From: Verrucomicrobiales bacterium
GTDB taxonomy: Bacteria > Verrucomicrobiota > Verrucomicrobiia > Verrucomicrobiales > DEV007
Length of the DNA stretch: 61,286 bases
Reading direction: 5' to 3'
Assembly (NCBI GenBank): GCA_029210205.1
Contig: JARGOD010000019.1
Coordinates: 1 to 61,286, forward strand
Shown in pieces: positions 35,450 through 44,105 of this stretch. The notes under the pieces are model-generated. The model searched no databases. It was not told the origin of the DNA and saw only the letters and a program-made list of their open reading frames with translations. A program made the position numbers and the translations under genes. Within the stretch, counting starts at the first letter, position 1, and each line of letters starts with the position of its first letter.

Positions 35450-37813
35450 ATGCGTATCAACTCTTCTGTTTTTTCCCTGCTCTTTCTTCTGTTTGGCATC
35501 TCAATCGCTTCTGCCAAGCCAAGCGAAAAGACTGTTTCCCAAAAAGTCGATTTGAAAGCGGCTGCTGAAAAAGTCGACGAACTTGTCTATGCAACGCTGA
35601 AGGAGAACGACGTCAATCCCAACTCAGATATCGATGACGAAACTTTTGTCCGCCGGGTTTATCTCGATATTGCGGGAAGGATACCAACGATTGAGGAGGC
35701 GGAGAATTTTCACGGTTCGACCTACGAGCGGAAGCGCGAGCAACTCATTCGCGATCTTTTGGAAAGTGATGGTCATGTGAGTCATGCCTACAATTTTTGG
35801 GCAGATGTATTGAGAATCAATTCAGGCCTCGGAAACAACGCCCGTCAGGCTGAGGCAGCTTATCAGCTCTGGGTGAAGGAGGCGATCGCAGAGAATATGC
35901 CTTACGATGAATTCGTTCGTGAAATGGTTGCAGCTAAGGGACAGATTTGGGACAACGGTGCGGCGGGATACTACATTCGCGACCGAGGCATGCCGCTCGA
36001 TAACATGTCGAACACCGTCCGAGTCTTTCTAGGGACTCGCCTTGAGTGTGCTCAGTGCCACAACCATCCTTTCGATGAGTGGACGCAGATGGATTACTTT
36101 CACATGGCCGCTTTCTCCTACGGGATGGACGCCCGCCGCTATGATTCGTCGAATCGCCGTGCGCTGAGTGAGTGGCAGAAGGAAGAGCGGGCTGCGATCC
36201 ACGCAAAGAACTTTAAGGTTGATCGGTTCCCTCAAATCACGAGCGAGACGACGCTGAAAAGGTATGTTGAAAGCAAGAACTTTGAGCGCAACATCGAGCG
36301 AATGGGACTGAGCAAGGCCCAGTTTCAGAAGATGGCAAAGCGTTCGATCGCTGCCTACGCGTCTTACCAACATGAATCACGCAATGTGCGAGAGGCAATC
36401 AATGAACTTTACAATCCTCTTCAGTATGTCCAGACGCAGGAACTGGAGAAGACCTTAAAGCTCCCACATGATTATCAGTATGATGATGCCAAGCCGAATG
36501 ATCCGGTGAAGGCGCGGACCATGTTCGGTGCGGATATCGATCTTGAGAACATTGATGACGGCACCATTGACGCCTATGCCGATTGGCTCACCTCACCGGA
36601 GAACCCGACCTTTACCAAAGTGATCGCGAACCGTCTCTGGAAACGCGTTTTCGGTCACGGTATTTTCGAGCCAATCGATGAGCTGACCGATACAACCCGG
36701 GTGACCAATCCCGAACTCCTTGCTTACCTCGAAGACCTGATCCGCGACCTTGATTATGACATGCGCGCCTATCAGGAGGTTCTTTACCGCACGAGCGCTT
36801 ATCAGCGTGAGGTCAACCGTGAGGAGCTCGTTCTCGGAATGCCCTATTACTTTCAGGGACCAGTGCTTCGTCGCATGACTGCGGAGCAGATCTGGGATTC
36901 GATTGTCGCCCTCGCCCTTCCTGAAGCTGACGGCTACCGTCCCCGTTTGAAGAGTCAGCTCGAAACCGTTGAGAAAGTTCGTCGTATCTATGACGCGCTC
37001 GAAGGGCGTAGCGAGAGCGAATTCATTGCTATGGTGCAGGAAGTCGCACGTGAATATGATCGCCTAAAGCCGTTGGAGGACAAGACGCGGGAGAAACTCT
37101 ATGCTGCCCGGGAAGCTGGAAACGATGCAAAATACAAGGAGGCACAGAAAAAGCTCGGCGAGTTGAGGCGCGAAGAGCGCGAAATGATCTCCGAGATTGG
37201 ATATAAGCACATTGGTGAAAAAGTCGATGGGGATAACCTTCTCGCAGCCATGGGCATGAGCGAAATGAGCATGATGATGGAGGGGGGCGGAATGATGGAC
37301 TCCGACAAGGAAGGTGCTGTTCTCACCAAGCTTCCCAAGCCTGAGTATCCCGATCCACCTGCCGATCTCGACCGGAAACAGGCGAAGGCCTGGAAAGATC
37401 GCCTGAAAGGGGAGTATCGCGTTTACACCTCCCTTGTTTCGCAAATGGCGAGAGCCTCTGAGTTGGAATCGCCGGCGCGTCGTGGACACTTCCTTCGCGA
37501 ATTTGGCCAGTCCGATCGCGAAGTGATCGAAAATGCTTCCTATTCCGCTTCGGTTCCACAGGCTTTGAACATGATGAACGGAACGATCTCGGAAGCCCTC
37601 ACGAACAAGTTTGCCGTCTTTGGCAGCCGGATCCATGAGGCCGGCGATCCTGAAGAGAAGTCGAAGATGATTTTCCAGGCCATGCTTACGAGAGAGCCTA
37701 CCGAGCGCGAACTGGAGCTTGCTCTCAGTGAAGTTAAAGAGCACGGGGATGCTGCTTACGAAGGGCTCGTTTGGGCACTTCTCAACACGCAGCAATTCAT
37801 GTTTGTTCAGTAA
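35450..37813 (+). CDS. DUF1549/DUF1553 (PSCyt2/PSD1) exported protein
   Basis: A 787-residue protein. The frame is open from 35372, but ATG 35450 gives a proper signal peptide (VFSLLFLLFGISIASAK). The N-terminal DUF1549 part contains TFVRRVYLDIAGRIPTIEEA and a single heme-type CAQCH (200-204, in LECAQCHNHPFDEWTQ). The C-terminal DUF1553 part has PENPTFTKVIANRLWKRVFG and RMTAEQIWDSIVALAL. Low-complexity acidic and Met/Glu-rich segments lie between (EMSMMMEGGGMMDSD). Such proteins are nearly confined to PVC bacteria, are always paired with a DUF1501 gene, and are thought to act in periplasmic polysaccharide breakdown. The 207-base gap upstream contains no other gene. Confidence 0.92.
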   Translation: MRINSSVFSLLFLLFGISIASAKPSEKTVSQKVDLKAAAEKVDELVYATLKENDVNPNSDIDDETFVRRVYLDIAGRIPTIEEAENFHGSTYERKREQLIRDLLESDGHVSHAYNFWADVLRINSGLGNNARQAEAAYQLWVKEAIAENMPYDEFVREMVAAKGQIWDNGAAGYYIRDRGMPLDNMSNTVRVFLGTRLECAQCHNHPFDEWTQMDYFHMAAFSYGMDARRYDSSNRRALSEWQKEERAAIHAKNFKVDRFPQITSETTLKRYVESKNFERNIERMGLSKAQFQKMAKRSIAAYASYQHESRNVREAINELYNPLQYVQTQELEKTLKLPHDYQYDDAKPNDPVKARTMFGADIDLENIDDGTIDAYADWLTSPENPTFTKVIANRLWKRVFGHGIFEPIDELTDTTRVTNPELLAYLEDLIRDLDYDMRAYQEVLYRTSAYQREVNREELVLGMPYYFQGPVLRRMTAEQIWDSIVALALPEADGYRPRLKSQLETVEKVRRIYDALEGRSESEFIAMVQEVAREYDRLKPLEDKTREKLYAAREAGNDAKYKEAQKKLGELRREEREMISEIGYKHIGEKVDGDNLLAAMGMSEMSMMMEGGGMMDSDKEGAVLTKLPKPEYPDPPADLDRKQAKAWKDRLKGEYRVYTSLVSQMARASELESPARRGHFLREFGQSDREVIENASYSASVPQALNMMNGTISEALTNKFAVFGSRIHEAGDPEEKSKMIFQAMLTREPTERELELALSEVKEHGDAAYEGLVWALLNTQQFMFVQ

Positions 37814-37856
37814 ATTTCGTCAAATCCTACCCGCACACTAAACCAACCACTATCAT

Positions 37857-39152
37857 ATGAATACTGCCTTCAAATCAGATGAATGGAGCCGCCGTCGCTT
37901 CATGGAAGGAACCGCCAAGACATTCCTCGGAGTCGGTGCTCTGGGAATGACAAGCCGCAGCCGGGGAGCGGTCGGTCCGGGCCTGAATCTCGATCCTCGG
38001 GTCAAGGCAGCGAAGCACGTCATTTACCTCTACATGAGTGGTGGCATGACTCACCTCGATACCTTCGACACGAAGCCTGGTCACGATAATCAGGGGCAGA
38101 CGAAAACAATCGATACCAATGTCGACGACATTAAGATTTCGGAGTATCTCCCGACACTGGCAAAGCAGGCAGATAAGCTCGCGATCGTTCGTTCATTGAC
38201 CTCCACGGCGGGTGCGCATGCTCAGGGGAATTACCTGATGCATACCAGCTACGAAGAGCGTGCGACTATTAAGCATCCCGGCATCGGAGCCTGGGCTTTG
38301 AAGTTCAATGGTAAGCTGAACGACAATCTCCCCGGTTCTGTCTATGTCGGAGGAAGCAGCCGGATCAACGGTGGTGGCGGCTTCTTCGAGCCCCAGTATG
38401 AGCCGCTCGCGATCAACGATCCCAACGCCGGTCTGAAAAATTCAAAGCTTCGCGGCGTGAAGCAGGAAGCTTTTGATGATCGGCTCAGTCTTGCTGACAA
38501 GTTCGATACCGAGTTTCACGAAAAGTATGACGTGAAGCAGGTGCGCGCCTACACGCAGATGTATGAAGACGCCGTGCGTCTCATGAAGAGTGAAGATCTC
38601 GCCGCGTTCGATTTGAAGGAGGAAGACGAAATGACTCGTGCCCGCTACGGAGACAATCCGTTTGGTCAGGGTTGCCTTCTCGCACGCCGTCTCGTTGAAC
38701 AGGATGTTCGCGCCATTGAGGTTTCGCTCGGTGGCTGGGACATGCACAACAATGTCTTCATTTCCGCCCCTGAGAAATGTGCGATCCTCGATCAAGCGAT
38801 GGGCGCATTGCTCGACGACCTTGAGCAGCGCGGCAAGCTGAAGGATACCGTTGTCGTGCTTACGACCGAGTTTGGAAGAACGCCAAGAGTCAACCAGAAC
38901 GGCGGTCGCGACCATTACCCGAAAGCGTTCAGCTCAGTGCTTGCCGGTGGCGGTGTCAAAGGAGGCACGGTCTACGGGAAAACCGACGAAGGTGGTGAAT
39001 CCGTGGTTGAGAATGCAGTTAAGATTCCAGACTTCAATGCAACGATCGCTCACGCGCTCGGCCTGCCACTGGATCAGATCCTCTACAGCCCAAGCAAGCG
39101 TCCATTCACGGTCGCTCACAAGGGTGTGCCAGTGCTCGATCTCCTGACCTGA
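37857..39152 (+). CDS. DUF1501 protein (sulfatase-like fold), Tat-exported
   Basis: A 431-residue protein with a twin-arginine signal, SRRRFMEGTAKTFLGVGALGM (residues 11-31). The family blocks HVIYLYMSGGMTHLDTFDTKPG, GGWDMHNNVF, VVLTTEFGRTPRVN and NGGRDHYPKAFSSVLAGGGVKGG mark DUF1501, an alkaline-phosphatase/sulfatase-like fold with probable metal site (His and Asp in GGRDHYP and in GGWDMH). It lies 43 bases after the DUF1549/DUF1553 gene, its constant partner. Substrate unknown. A strong terminator follows. Confidence 0.93.
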   Translation: MNTAFKSDEWSRRRFMEGTAKTFLGVGALGMTSRSRGAVGPGLNLDPRVKAAKHVIYLYMSGGMTHLDTFDTKPGHDNQGQTKTIDTNVDDIKISEYLPTLAKQADKLAIVRSLTSTAGAHAQGNYLMHTSYEERATIKHPGIGAWALKFNGKLNDNLPGSVYVGGSSRINGGGGFFEPQYEPLAINDPNAGLKNSKLRGVKQEAFDDRLSLADKFDTEFHEKYDVKQVRAYTQMYEDAVRLMKSEDLAAFDLKEEDEMTRARYGDNPFGQGCLLARRLVEQDVRAIEVSLGGWDMHNNVFISAPEKCAILDQAMGALLDDLEQRGKLKDTVVVLTTEFGRTPRVNQNGGRDHYPKAFSSVLAGGGVKGGTVYGKTDEGGESVVENAVKIPDFNATIAHALGLPLDQILYSPSKRPFTVAHKGVPVLDLLT

Positions 39153-39194
39153 TTCGGAAGACGGTGGAATTGATTTCCACTTCGATTTTCAAAA

Positions 39195-39231
39195 GGCTGT
39201 CCGGTTCAATGCGACCGGGCAGCCTTTTTTT
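39195..39231 (+). terminator. Rho-independent terminator after DUF1501 gene
   Basis: An 11-bp stem, GGCTGTCCGGT (39195-39205) with ACCGGGCAGCC (39214-39224) including one G-T pair, has an eight-base loop and is followed by seven Ts (39225-39231). Confidence 0.92.
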
Positions 39232-39248
39232 CGTGAGAGGAGGCAAAC

Positions 39249-40760
39249 TCAGGCAGACTTCTTTTTGTCCTTCCCGCCCGTCTCCCGCTTATTTTTGCGC
39301 CGTTCTGCTCGTCTCGCCTGGGCTTCCTCAGTGACACGAGTGATGTAAGCGGCCACTGCCTCCGGATCCTCGCGGTTGAGAAAGGGCTCGAGCGCGTGAT
39401 CTCCGCTTTCTCTCATGAACTTTTCTGCCCGAGCCCGAAGATCAGAGAGCGCTGCTTCGTGCGAGGGATCATCGATCAAATTGACAAGACAATCAGGATC
39501 GTTCCGGACATCGTAGAGCTCTTCAAGAACCCGATAGTCGAATAAGTCGAGCCGCGCAGCGATCGCTGCGTCTTCTTCCGCCAGCGCGATGAGACGCTTG
39601 TAGGTAACGGTTCCCTGAGTTGCGGTCTTGAACTTATTAACCCGGTCTGACCATGGATTAAAAAGGTAAAGATATTCTGGAGTCTCTACGCCTCTGATGG
39701 GATGACGCTGCGCCCCGGAGTTCTCATTGTAGACTTTGAAGACTGAATCACGTCCGGGGAGCTTTTCACCGTGAAAGAGCGGAGCAAACGAGCTTCCATC
39801 AAATCCACCGGGCTTCTTTGCTCCGACAACATCAAGCAGCGTCGGCAAAAAATCGACGGCCGAAACCATGTGCTCGTCGTCGCGTGTTCCGGGTTCTGCC
39901 ACTCCCGGCCAGCGGACAATGAGGGGAGTTCGTGTGCTGTGGTGGTAAAGCTGAGTCTTTGCGAAGGGTAGGGGCATCCCGTGATCTGAGAGAAACATGA
40001 CAAAGGTCTCCTCGGCCTTCCCTGATTCGCTGAGTGCTTCCAGGATTTCTCCGACACAGTCATCTGCGCGTCGAACAGACGTGTAGTAGAGCGCCAGCTC
40101 CTCACGGATTGCCGGATCATCGGGGAGAAATCCGGGGACGGGAACCTCGTCAGCAGTGAAGACTTTCGAGACCGGGTGCGGGTCGCCCGGTTTCCAGAAC
40201 GGTTTATGAGGGTCTGAAATGTTAACATTAATACAGAATGGCTTCCCTTCGTTTTCAGCGAGCTTGATCCCACGCTTCACTGATCGGAAGTAGGATCTAG
40301 CGTCCTTCATGTGTTCACTCGTTCCATCACGTTTGAACGTTAGATCGGCGTCCCAGTGAAAGGGCTGATAGGGCGAAGAGTGACTGACTTTGCCGCGAAT
40401 TCCGACCCAGTAGCCATGCTTCTGCATTAAATCGCACAGGGTGGGGTAATTGATCGGCTTCACTTCATAGAACCCTTCGGCTCCGTTGTTGTGAGAGTAG
40501 CGTCCTGACCACATAACGTTACGAGAGGGGTAGCAGTTACCTACCTGAACGTGAGCAAGATCGAACGAAAGTCCTTCAGCTGCCAGCCTGTCGACGTTGG
40601 GGGATGTTGATTCGAGCTCTGCACCAAAAGCACCGATTGAATCAGCATTCATGTCATCAACGGTGATGATCAGTAGGTTGGGATGATTTGCAAAAAGAGC
40701 AGAAGTGAAGACCCCCAGAAAAACAACAATAAGAATGAACCGAGTGAGCATGCCAAGCAT
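39249..40760 (-). CDS. Sulfatase (S1 family), exported
   Basis: A 503-residue enzyme with a signal peptide (residues 7-24, ending SALFAN). The formylglycine motif is CYPSR (76-80). Metal ligands are expected in LLIITVDDMNADS (30-41) and in FLSDHGMPLPFAKTQLYHHST, whose DHG block is typical. The blocks YPTLCDLMQKHGYWVGIRGK and SAVDFLPTLLDVVGAKKP match heparan-N-sulfatase-like sulfatases. It differs from the sulfatase at 15269, so the organism can attack more than one type of sulfated substrate. The C-terminal 25 residues are strongly basic (KNKRETGGKDKKK). It is divergent from the RlpA-like gene across an AT-rich region of 107 bases. Confidence 0.92.
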   Translation of the reverse strand: MLGMLTRFILIVVFLGVFTSALFANHPNLLIITVDDMNADSIGAFGAELESTSPNVDRLAAEGLSFDLAHVQVGNCYPSRNVMWSGRYSHNNGAEGFYEVKPINYPTLCDLMQKHGYWVGIRGKVSHSSPYQPFHWDADLTFKRDGTSEHMKDARSYFRSVKRGIKLAENEGKPFCINVNISDPHKPFWKPGDPHPVSKVFTADEVPVPGFLPDDPAIREELALYYTSVRRADDCVGEILEALSESGKAEETFVMFLSDHGMPLPFAKTQLYHHSTRTPLIVRWPGVAEPGTRDDEHMVSAVDFLPTLLDVVGAKKPGGFDGSSFAPLFHGEKLPGRDSVFKVYNENSGAQRHPIRGVETPEYLYLFNPWSDRVNKFKTATQGTVTYKRLIALAEEDAAIAARLDLFDYRVLEELYDVRNDPDCLVNLIDDPSHEAALSDLRARAEKFMRESGDHALEPFLNREDPEAVAAYITRVTEEAQARRAERRKNKRETGGKDKKKSA

Positions 40761-40797
40761 TCTTTAAAAAACGGCGCTAAGCACAAGGAAGTAATAA

Positions 40798-40849
40798 ATT
40801 ATAATAAAACTTAAAATATAACTTTAAGTTTTATTAAAATTTTATTAAA
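40798..40849. promoter_or_regulatory. AT-rich palindromic regulatory region between divergent genes
   Basis: A perfect 14-base inverted repeat, TAATAAAACTTAAA (40802-40815) and TTTAAGTTTTATTA (40823-40836), surrounds a 7-base centre. A direct repeat TTTTATTAAA follows (40829-40838 and 40840-40849). TATAAT occurs on both strands: 40800-40805 on plus, 40798-40803 on minus. The 107-base gap separates a minus-strand sulfatase from the plus-strand RlpA-like gene, whose ATG is preceded by a strong SD-like GGAG. An operator or bent promoter DNA is likely; the regulator is unknown. Confidence 0.6.
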
Positions 40850-40867
40850 CTAAGAGAGAGGAGACCT

Positions 40868-41851
40868 ATGATTGCCCGATTTACACTGTTCCTGAACTTC
40901 GCGTTATCCTGTGGTATCCTGTATGCCCAGTCTCAAGAGCCTGTTGGAGGGTTGGTGCGGGTTTACAGCGATGAACTGCAGGGGAGGCCGACGGCGAGTG
41001 GTGAGCTCTACGAGGTTTCCGCGCTGACTGGAGCCCATGCCACGCTCCCTCTTGGGACCATGGTGAGGGTTGCTAATTTTGACACGGGTAGAATGGTTGA
41101 TGTTCGAATCAACGATAGGAAGCGTGCGGACTCCGCCGTGATCCATTTGTCACGGACCGCGGCCAGACACATAGGTCTTCGAGCCTCGGGCGCTGCGAGG
41201 GGTTCGATCATGGTCATCGGCACGATGCCCCCTCCGATACCTGCTCCATCGAGTTCAGGCGATTACGTCGGGATTGGCACTACTGGTGAGGCAACGGCGC
41301 AGAAACGATTCGCACCATTTCAGGCGTTCAGGAAAGACCCACTTCTTGAAGCCGTTAATGAACCCGAAAATGCGAAACTGATCGCTCGCGCGGAGAAAAC
41401 GACTGTTGAAAGTGAGAAACGCGGACTCTTTGGAAAGCGGAAGCCAGTGAAGTATGGAATTCCGGCAGGGCAGTATGCTCCGCCTACGATGGCCCACAAT
41501 TCGGACAACCGTTCGGTGGGACAGCGGACGGAATTGGTTCCGCTCAGTGCCGGAGCGAATCTCCCTGCTCGAACAGCGCCTGCTCCGCTCCCTTCTCGTG
41601 GAGTTTCATCGCCAGTGGCAAATACCTACCGTGTCCAGTTTGGTGCGTTTCGTCGAGGGTCGAACGCTGCCGAGATGAATGAATCATTGGTTCGCTCTGG
41701 TATCGCAACGACGGTAGTTCAATCTTCAGCCAATGCGCTCTACCTTGTCGTCACATACGGCGGATTCAAGTCAGCAGAGGAAGCTCAGGGCTGGATCAAC
41801 TACGAAGGGTCGAGGCGCGGTTGGCGTGAGCGTCCGGTCGTGATTCGATAG
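40868..41851 (+). CDS. rlpA: RlpA-like protein with SPOR domain
   Basis: A 327-residue exported protein. A signal peptide (residues 5-20, LFLNFALSCGILYAQ) is followed by a double-psi beta-barrel domain (about 25-115: RVYSDELQGRPTASGELY, then TGAHATLPLGTMVRVANFDTGRMVDVRINDRKR). A long linker rich in Pro and Lys follows. The C-terminal SPOR domain (about 250-327: TYRVQFGAFRRGSNAAEMNESL) binds denuded peptidoglycan at the division septum. RlpA proteins cleave such glycan strands or organise septal wall. No lipobox Cys at the cleavage site was recognised, unlike E. coli RlpA. A strong SD (GGAGA) precedes the ATG. Confidence 0.88.
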   Translation: MIARFTLFLNFALSCGILYAQSQEPVGGLVRVYSDELQGRPTASGELYEVSALTGAHATLPLGTMVRVANFDTGRMVDVRINDRKRADSAVIHLSRTAARHIGLRASGAARGSIMVIGTMPPPIPAPSSSGDYVGIGTTGEATAQKRFAPFQAFRKDPLLEAVNEPENAKLIARAEKTTVESEKRGLFGKRKPVKYGIPAGQYAPPTMAHNSDNRSVGQRTELVPLSAGANLPARTAPAPLPSRGVSSPVANTYRVQFGAFRRGSNAAEMNESLVRSGIATTVVQSSANALYLVVTYGGFKSAEEAQGWINYEGSRRGWRERPVVIR

Positions 41852-41885
41852 AGAAAAGAATTTTGAGTTCCAGAGGCTCAGGTTT

Positions 41886-41931
41886 AAGCGACCTCGTTCG
41901 GGCAGTGGTAGTCTGAACGGGGTCGCTTTTT
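41886..41931 (+). terminator. Rho-independent terminator after rlpA
   Basis: A stem of about 15-16 bp, AGCGACCTCGTTCGG (41887-41901) with CTGAACGGGGTCGCT (41913-41927, wobble pairs included), is followed by Ts to 41931. Confidence 0.9.
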
Positions 41932-42022
41932 CGCGTCCCCGGAAGCACTCCGAATTAACGAATTCTCATTTCATTTCTCCAGGTTGTTCGTAACTTAGGA
42001 AACAACTTTAATATTATCAGTC

Positions 42023-42718
42023 ATGTCTTTCGGAGGAATCGATATTATTTACTACGCCATCACAATTGCGGCCATGCTTGTCAGCAGTTGGGTCGGCTCC
42101 ATGCTCAAAAAACGATTTCGCGAGTATTCCGAGCGCCCGATATCAATGTCCGGAGCAGAGATTGCGGCTAAAATGCTGCACGATGAGGGGATCTCCGACG
42201 TGCAGATAGTTTCGACATCCGGCCAACTGACTGATCACTACAACCCGCTCAACAAAACGGTGAATTTGAGCGATGTCGTCTACAGTCAGCGTAATGTAGC
42301 CGCAGCGGCGGTCGCTGCTCATGAATGCGGTCACGCAGTGCAGCACGCAAAGGCGTATGGGCCTCTCAAGATGCGCTCGGCGCTGGTTCCAGTCGTGAAT
42401 CTCTCCAATAAATTCATGATGTATGTTTTGATGGCGGGTCTCTTCATGGCCGCTTCAGGCAACACGACGGTACTGCTTATCGGGGTGATCATGTTTGGAG
42501 CAACCACCCTGTTCTCTTTCATTACTTTACCAGTGGAGTTCGATGCGAGTAATCGTGCTCTTGCCTGGCTTGATCACTCCCATGCAATGGGTAATCTCGA
42601 TCACGACAAAGCGAAGAACGCTTTGTTCTGGGCTGCAATGACTTACACGGTGGCGGCTATTGCGTCGCTCGGGCAACTTCTCTATTTTGTGATGCGCCTC
42701 CTTGCAGCGCGGCGCTGA
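42023..42718 (+). CDS. YugP-like neutral zinc metallopeptidase
   Basis: A 231-residue membrane protein with membrane segments at about 10-25, 130-150, 153-172 and 207-226. The zinc motif HECGH is at 100-104 (AAHECGHAVQHA), followed by the block PVVNLSNKF. It belongs to the YugP/Zn_peptidase_2 family and has EFDASNRAL as a conserved C-terminal block. These are predicted membrane-embedded proteases with unknown natural substrates. Ends eight bases before a hairpin and converges with the sensor kinase gene. Confidence 0.9.
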   Translation: MSFGGIDIIYYAITIAAMLVSSWVGSMLKKRFREYSERPISMSGAEIAAKMLHDEGISDVQIVSTSGQLTDHYNPLNKTVNLSDVVYSQRNVAAAAVAAHECGHAVQHAKAYGPLKMRSALVPVVNLSNKFMMYVLMAGLFMAASGNTTVLLIGVIMFGATTLFSFITLPVEFDASNRALAWLDHSHAMGNLDHDKAKNALFWAAMTYTVAAIASLGQLLYFVMRLLAARR

Positions 42719-42724
42719 AAATTG

Positions 42725-42751
42725 ATCTCACCGGTGTGCCGGGAATGAGAT
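42725..42751. terminator. Possible bidirectional terminator hairpin between convergent genes
   Basis: ATCTCACCGG (42725-42734) pairs with CCGG (42739-42742) and TGAGAT (42746-42751), with three bulged bases between. On the minus strand it is followed by a short T-rich stretch (CAATTTT). The gap is only 34 bases and both flanking genes end here. Confidence 0.45.
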
Positions 42752-42752
42752 G

Positions 42753-44093
42753 CTAGCCATTGTGGTCGACTGACTTTGTGCTGCTGGCGAGCCGGGTTGC
42801 AGGGATAGAGATAATAAATTCCGTTTTCTTGCCCGGTTCGCTGGTCAGGCTGATCGTTCCATGGTGGGCTTCAATAGCCCGTTTGACGATAGAAAGACCA
42901 AGCCCCGTGCCTGAGGTCTTACTCTGAGCGTGGTGTTTTTCAACTCGATAGAAACGTTTGAAAACGAGAGGGACGTCGGCGGAAGGAATTCCGATGCCGT
43001 CATCGCTGATTGAGACGACATAACGGCCGTTGTTTTCGTAGAAGTGAACTTTGATGTTCAGCCCGGGTTCCTGATTCTGTTTAAGGGCGTTTTCGATGAG
43101 GTTGAAGAAAATTTGATCCCAGTAAAAACGGTCACCGACGAGGGTCCACTCGGCATTCAGGGGTTCAGACTTGATGCTCACACGAGCATGGTTTTCCTCG
43201 ATTATGGGCATGAGTTGGGAGACCATTTCATCGACTGAATCCCTGAGGCTGAACGCTTCATGTCGCAGGGGGGTATTAGCGTTTTCCAGTTTCGAAATCG
43301 TTAACATGTCATCGATGATTCTCGCGATTCTTTCGCCATGTTTTCTCATCGTTCGTACCGCTCGCCGATATAGCGCCTGGTTGAGGTCGACATCTGAGTC
43401 ATCCATCGACTCTAGGTAGCCATTGATGATCGAAAGTGGAGTTCGAAGCTCATGAGAAGCATTGGCGACAAAGTCCCGGCGAATTTGCTCAGTTTCTAGC
43501 TGCGAAGTGACGTCACGCAAGAGAATCCAGGCACCGGTGTCAGCGCTTGGTCCGCTGCCATGGAAAGTCAGGGGTTCGGCTTCTACGAGGAGGTTTACCT
43601 CCTGCATTCTGTTTGTATCTGGATTGATCTTCCTCAGCACAATATTGTCAGAGACTTTCGCCCCGACTTCGTCTGCGAGGGACAGGGTATCGAACACGCG
43701 GTGGTCGCGACAAATGTCAATAAACGCTCTCGAAGTATATGGCTGATCACTTGGGAAGAGGAGGCGGGCCGACTTGTTGATAAATCTGATTTCCCTATTG
43801 CTGTCGAGAATGAAGATGGCGTCTTTGATTTCGTTGAGAAGAGCCTCAAGGAATTCACGTTTTCTCAGTTCTGAATCTCTCGTCAAAGTAGCCTCCGCGA
43901 CCGTGTTAAGCGCCGCCGAGCTTAGATTTTTTAATCGTTCCTGATAGACGTCGGAATCGATTTCCTGCAACGAGGGAAGGGGATCCTTTTGAACGGCGGC
44001 AGTGAGACCTTCGATACCTTTTCGAAGTCGATAAAGTCTCCAACCGAGTCCACTGGCGAGTGCCGCTAAGGCAATGATAATAAGCGTTTCCAC
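42753..44093 (-). CDS. PhoR-like sensor histidine kinase
   Basis: A 446-residue kinase starting at GTG 44093. An N-terminal membrane segment (about 3-18) is followed by a HAMP-like charged stretch and a PAS domain (about 82-200). The H-box ASHELRTPLS has the phosphorylated His at 214. The ATPase domain has N-box (NLIENALKQNQ), G1 (DDGIGIP) and G2 (GTGLGLSIVK) motifs. There is one short membrane anchor only and no large periplasmic sensor, as in PhoR. It is transcribed with the PhoB-like regulator just upstream (12-base gap). The inducing signal cannot be read from sequence; phosphate is the usual one for this architecture. Confidence 0.9.
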   Translation of the reverse strand: METLIIIALAALASGLGWRLYRLRKGIEGLTAAVQKDPLPSLQEIDSDVYQERLKNLSSAALNTVAEATLTRDSELRKREFLEALLNEIKDAIFILDSNREIRFINKSARLLFPSDQPYTSRAFIDICRDHRVFDTLSLADEVGAKVSDNIVLRKINPDTNRMQEVNLLVEAEPLTFHGSGPSADTGAWILLRDVTSQLETEQIRRDFVANASHELRTPLSIINGYLESMDDSDVDLNQALYRRAVRTMRKHGERIARIIDDMLTISKLENANTPLRHEAFSLRDSVDEMVSQLMPIIEENHARVSIKSEPLNAEWTLVGDRFYWDQIFFNLIENALKQNQEPGLNIKVHFYENNGRYVVSISDDGIGIPSADVPLVFKRFYRVEKHHAQSKTSGTGLGLSIVKRAIEAHHGTISLTSEPGKKTEFIISIPATRLASSTKSVDHNG

Positions 44094-44105
44094 GTTCTGA
44101 TATCT

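Noticed and set aside
37064-37795. A 243-residue minus-strand frame inside the DUF1549/DUF1553 gene
   Set aside because: It is antisense to a conserved domain and has no recognisable features.
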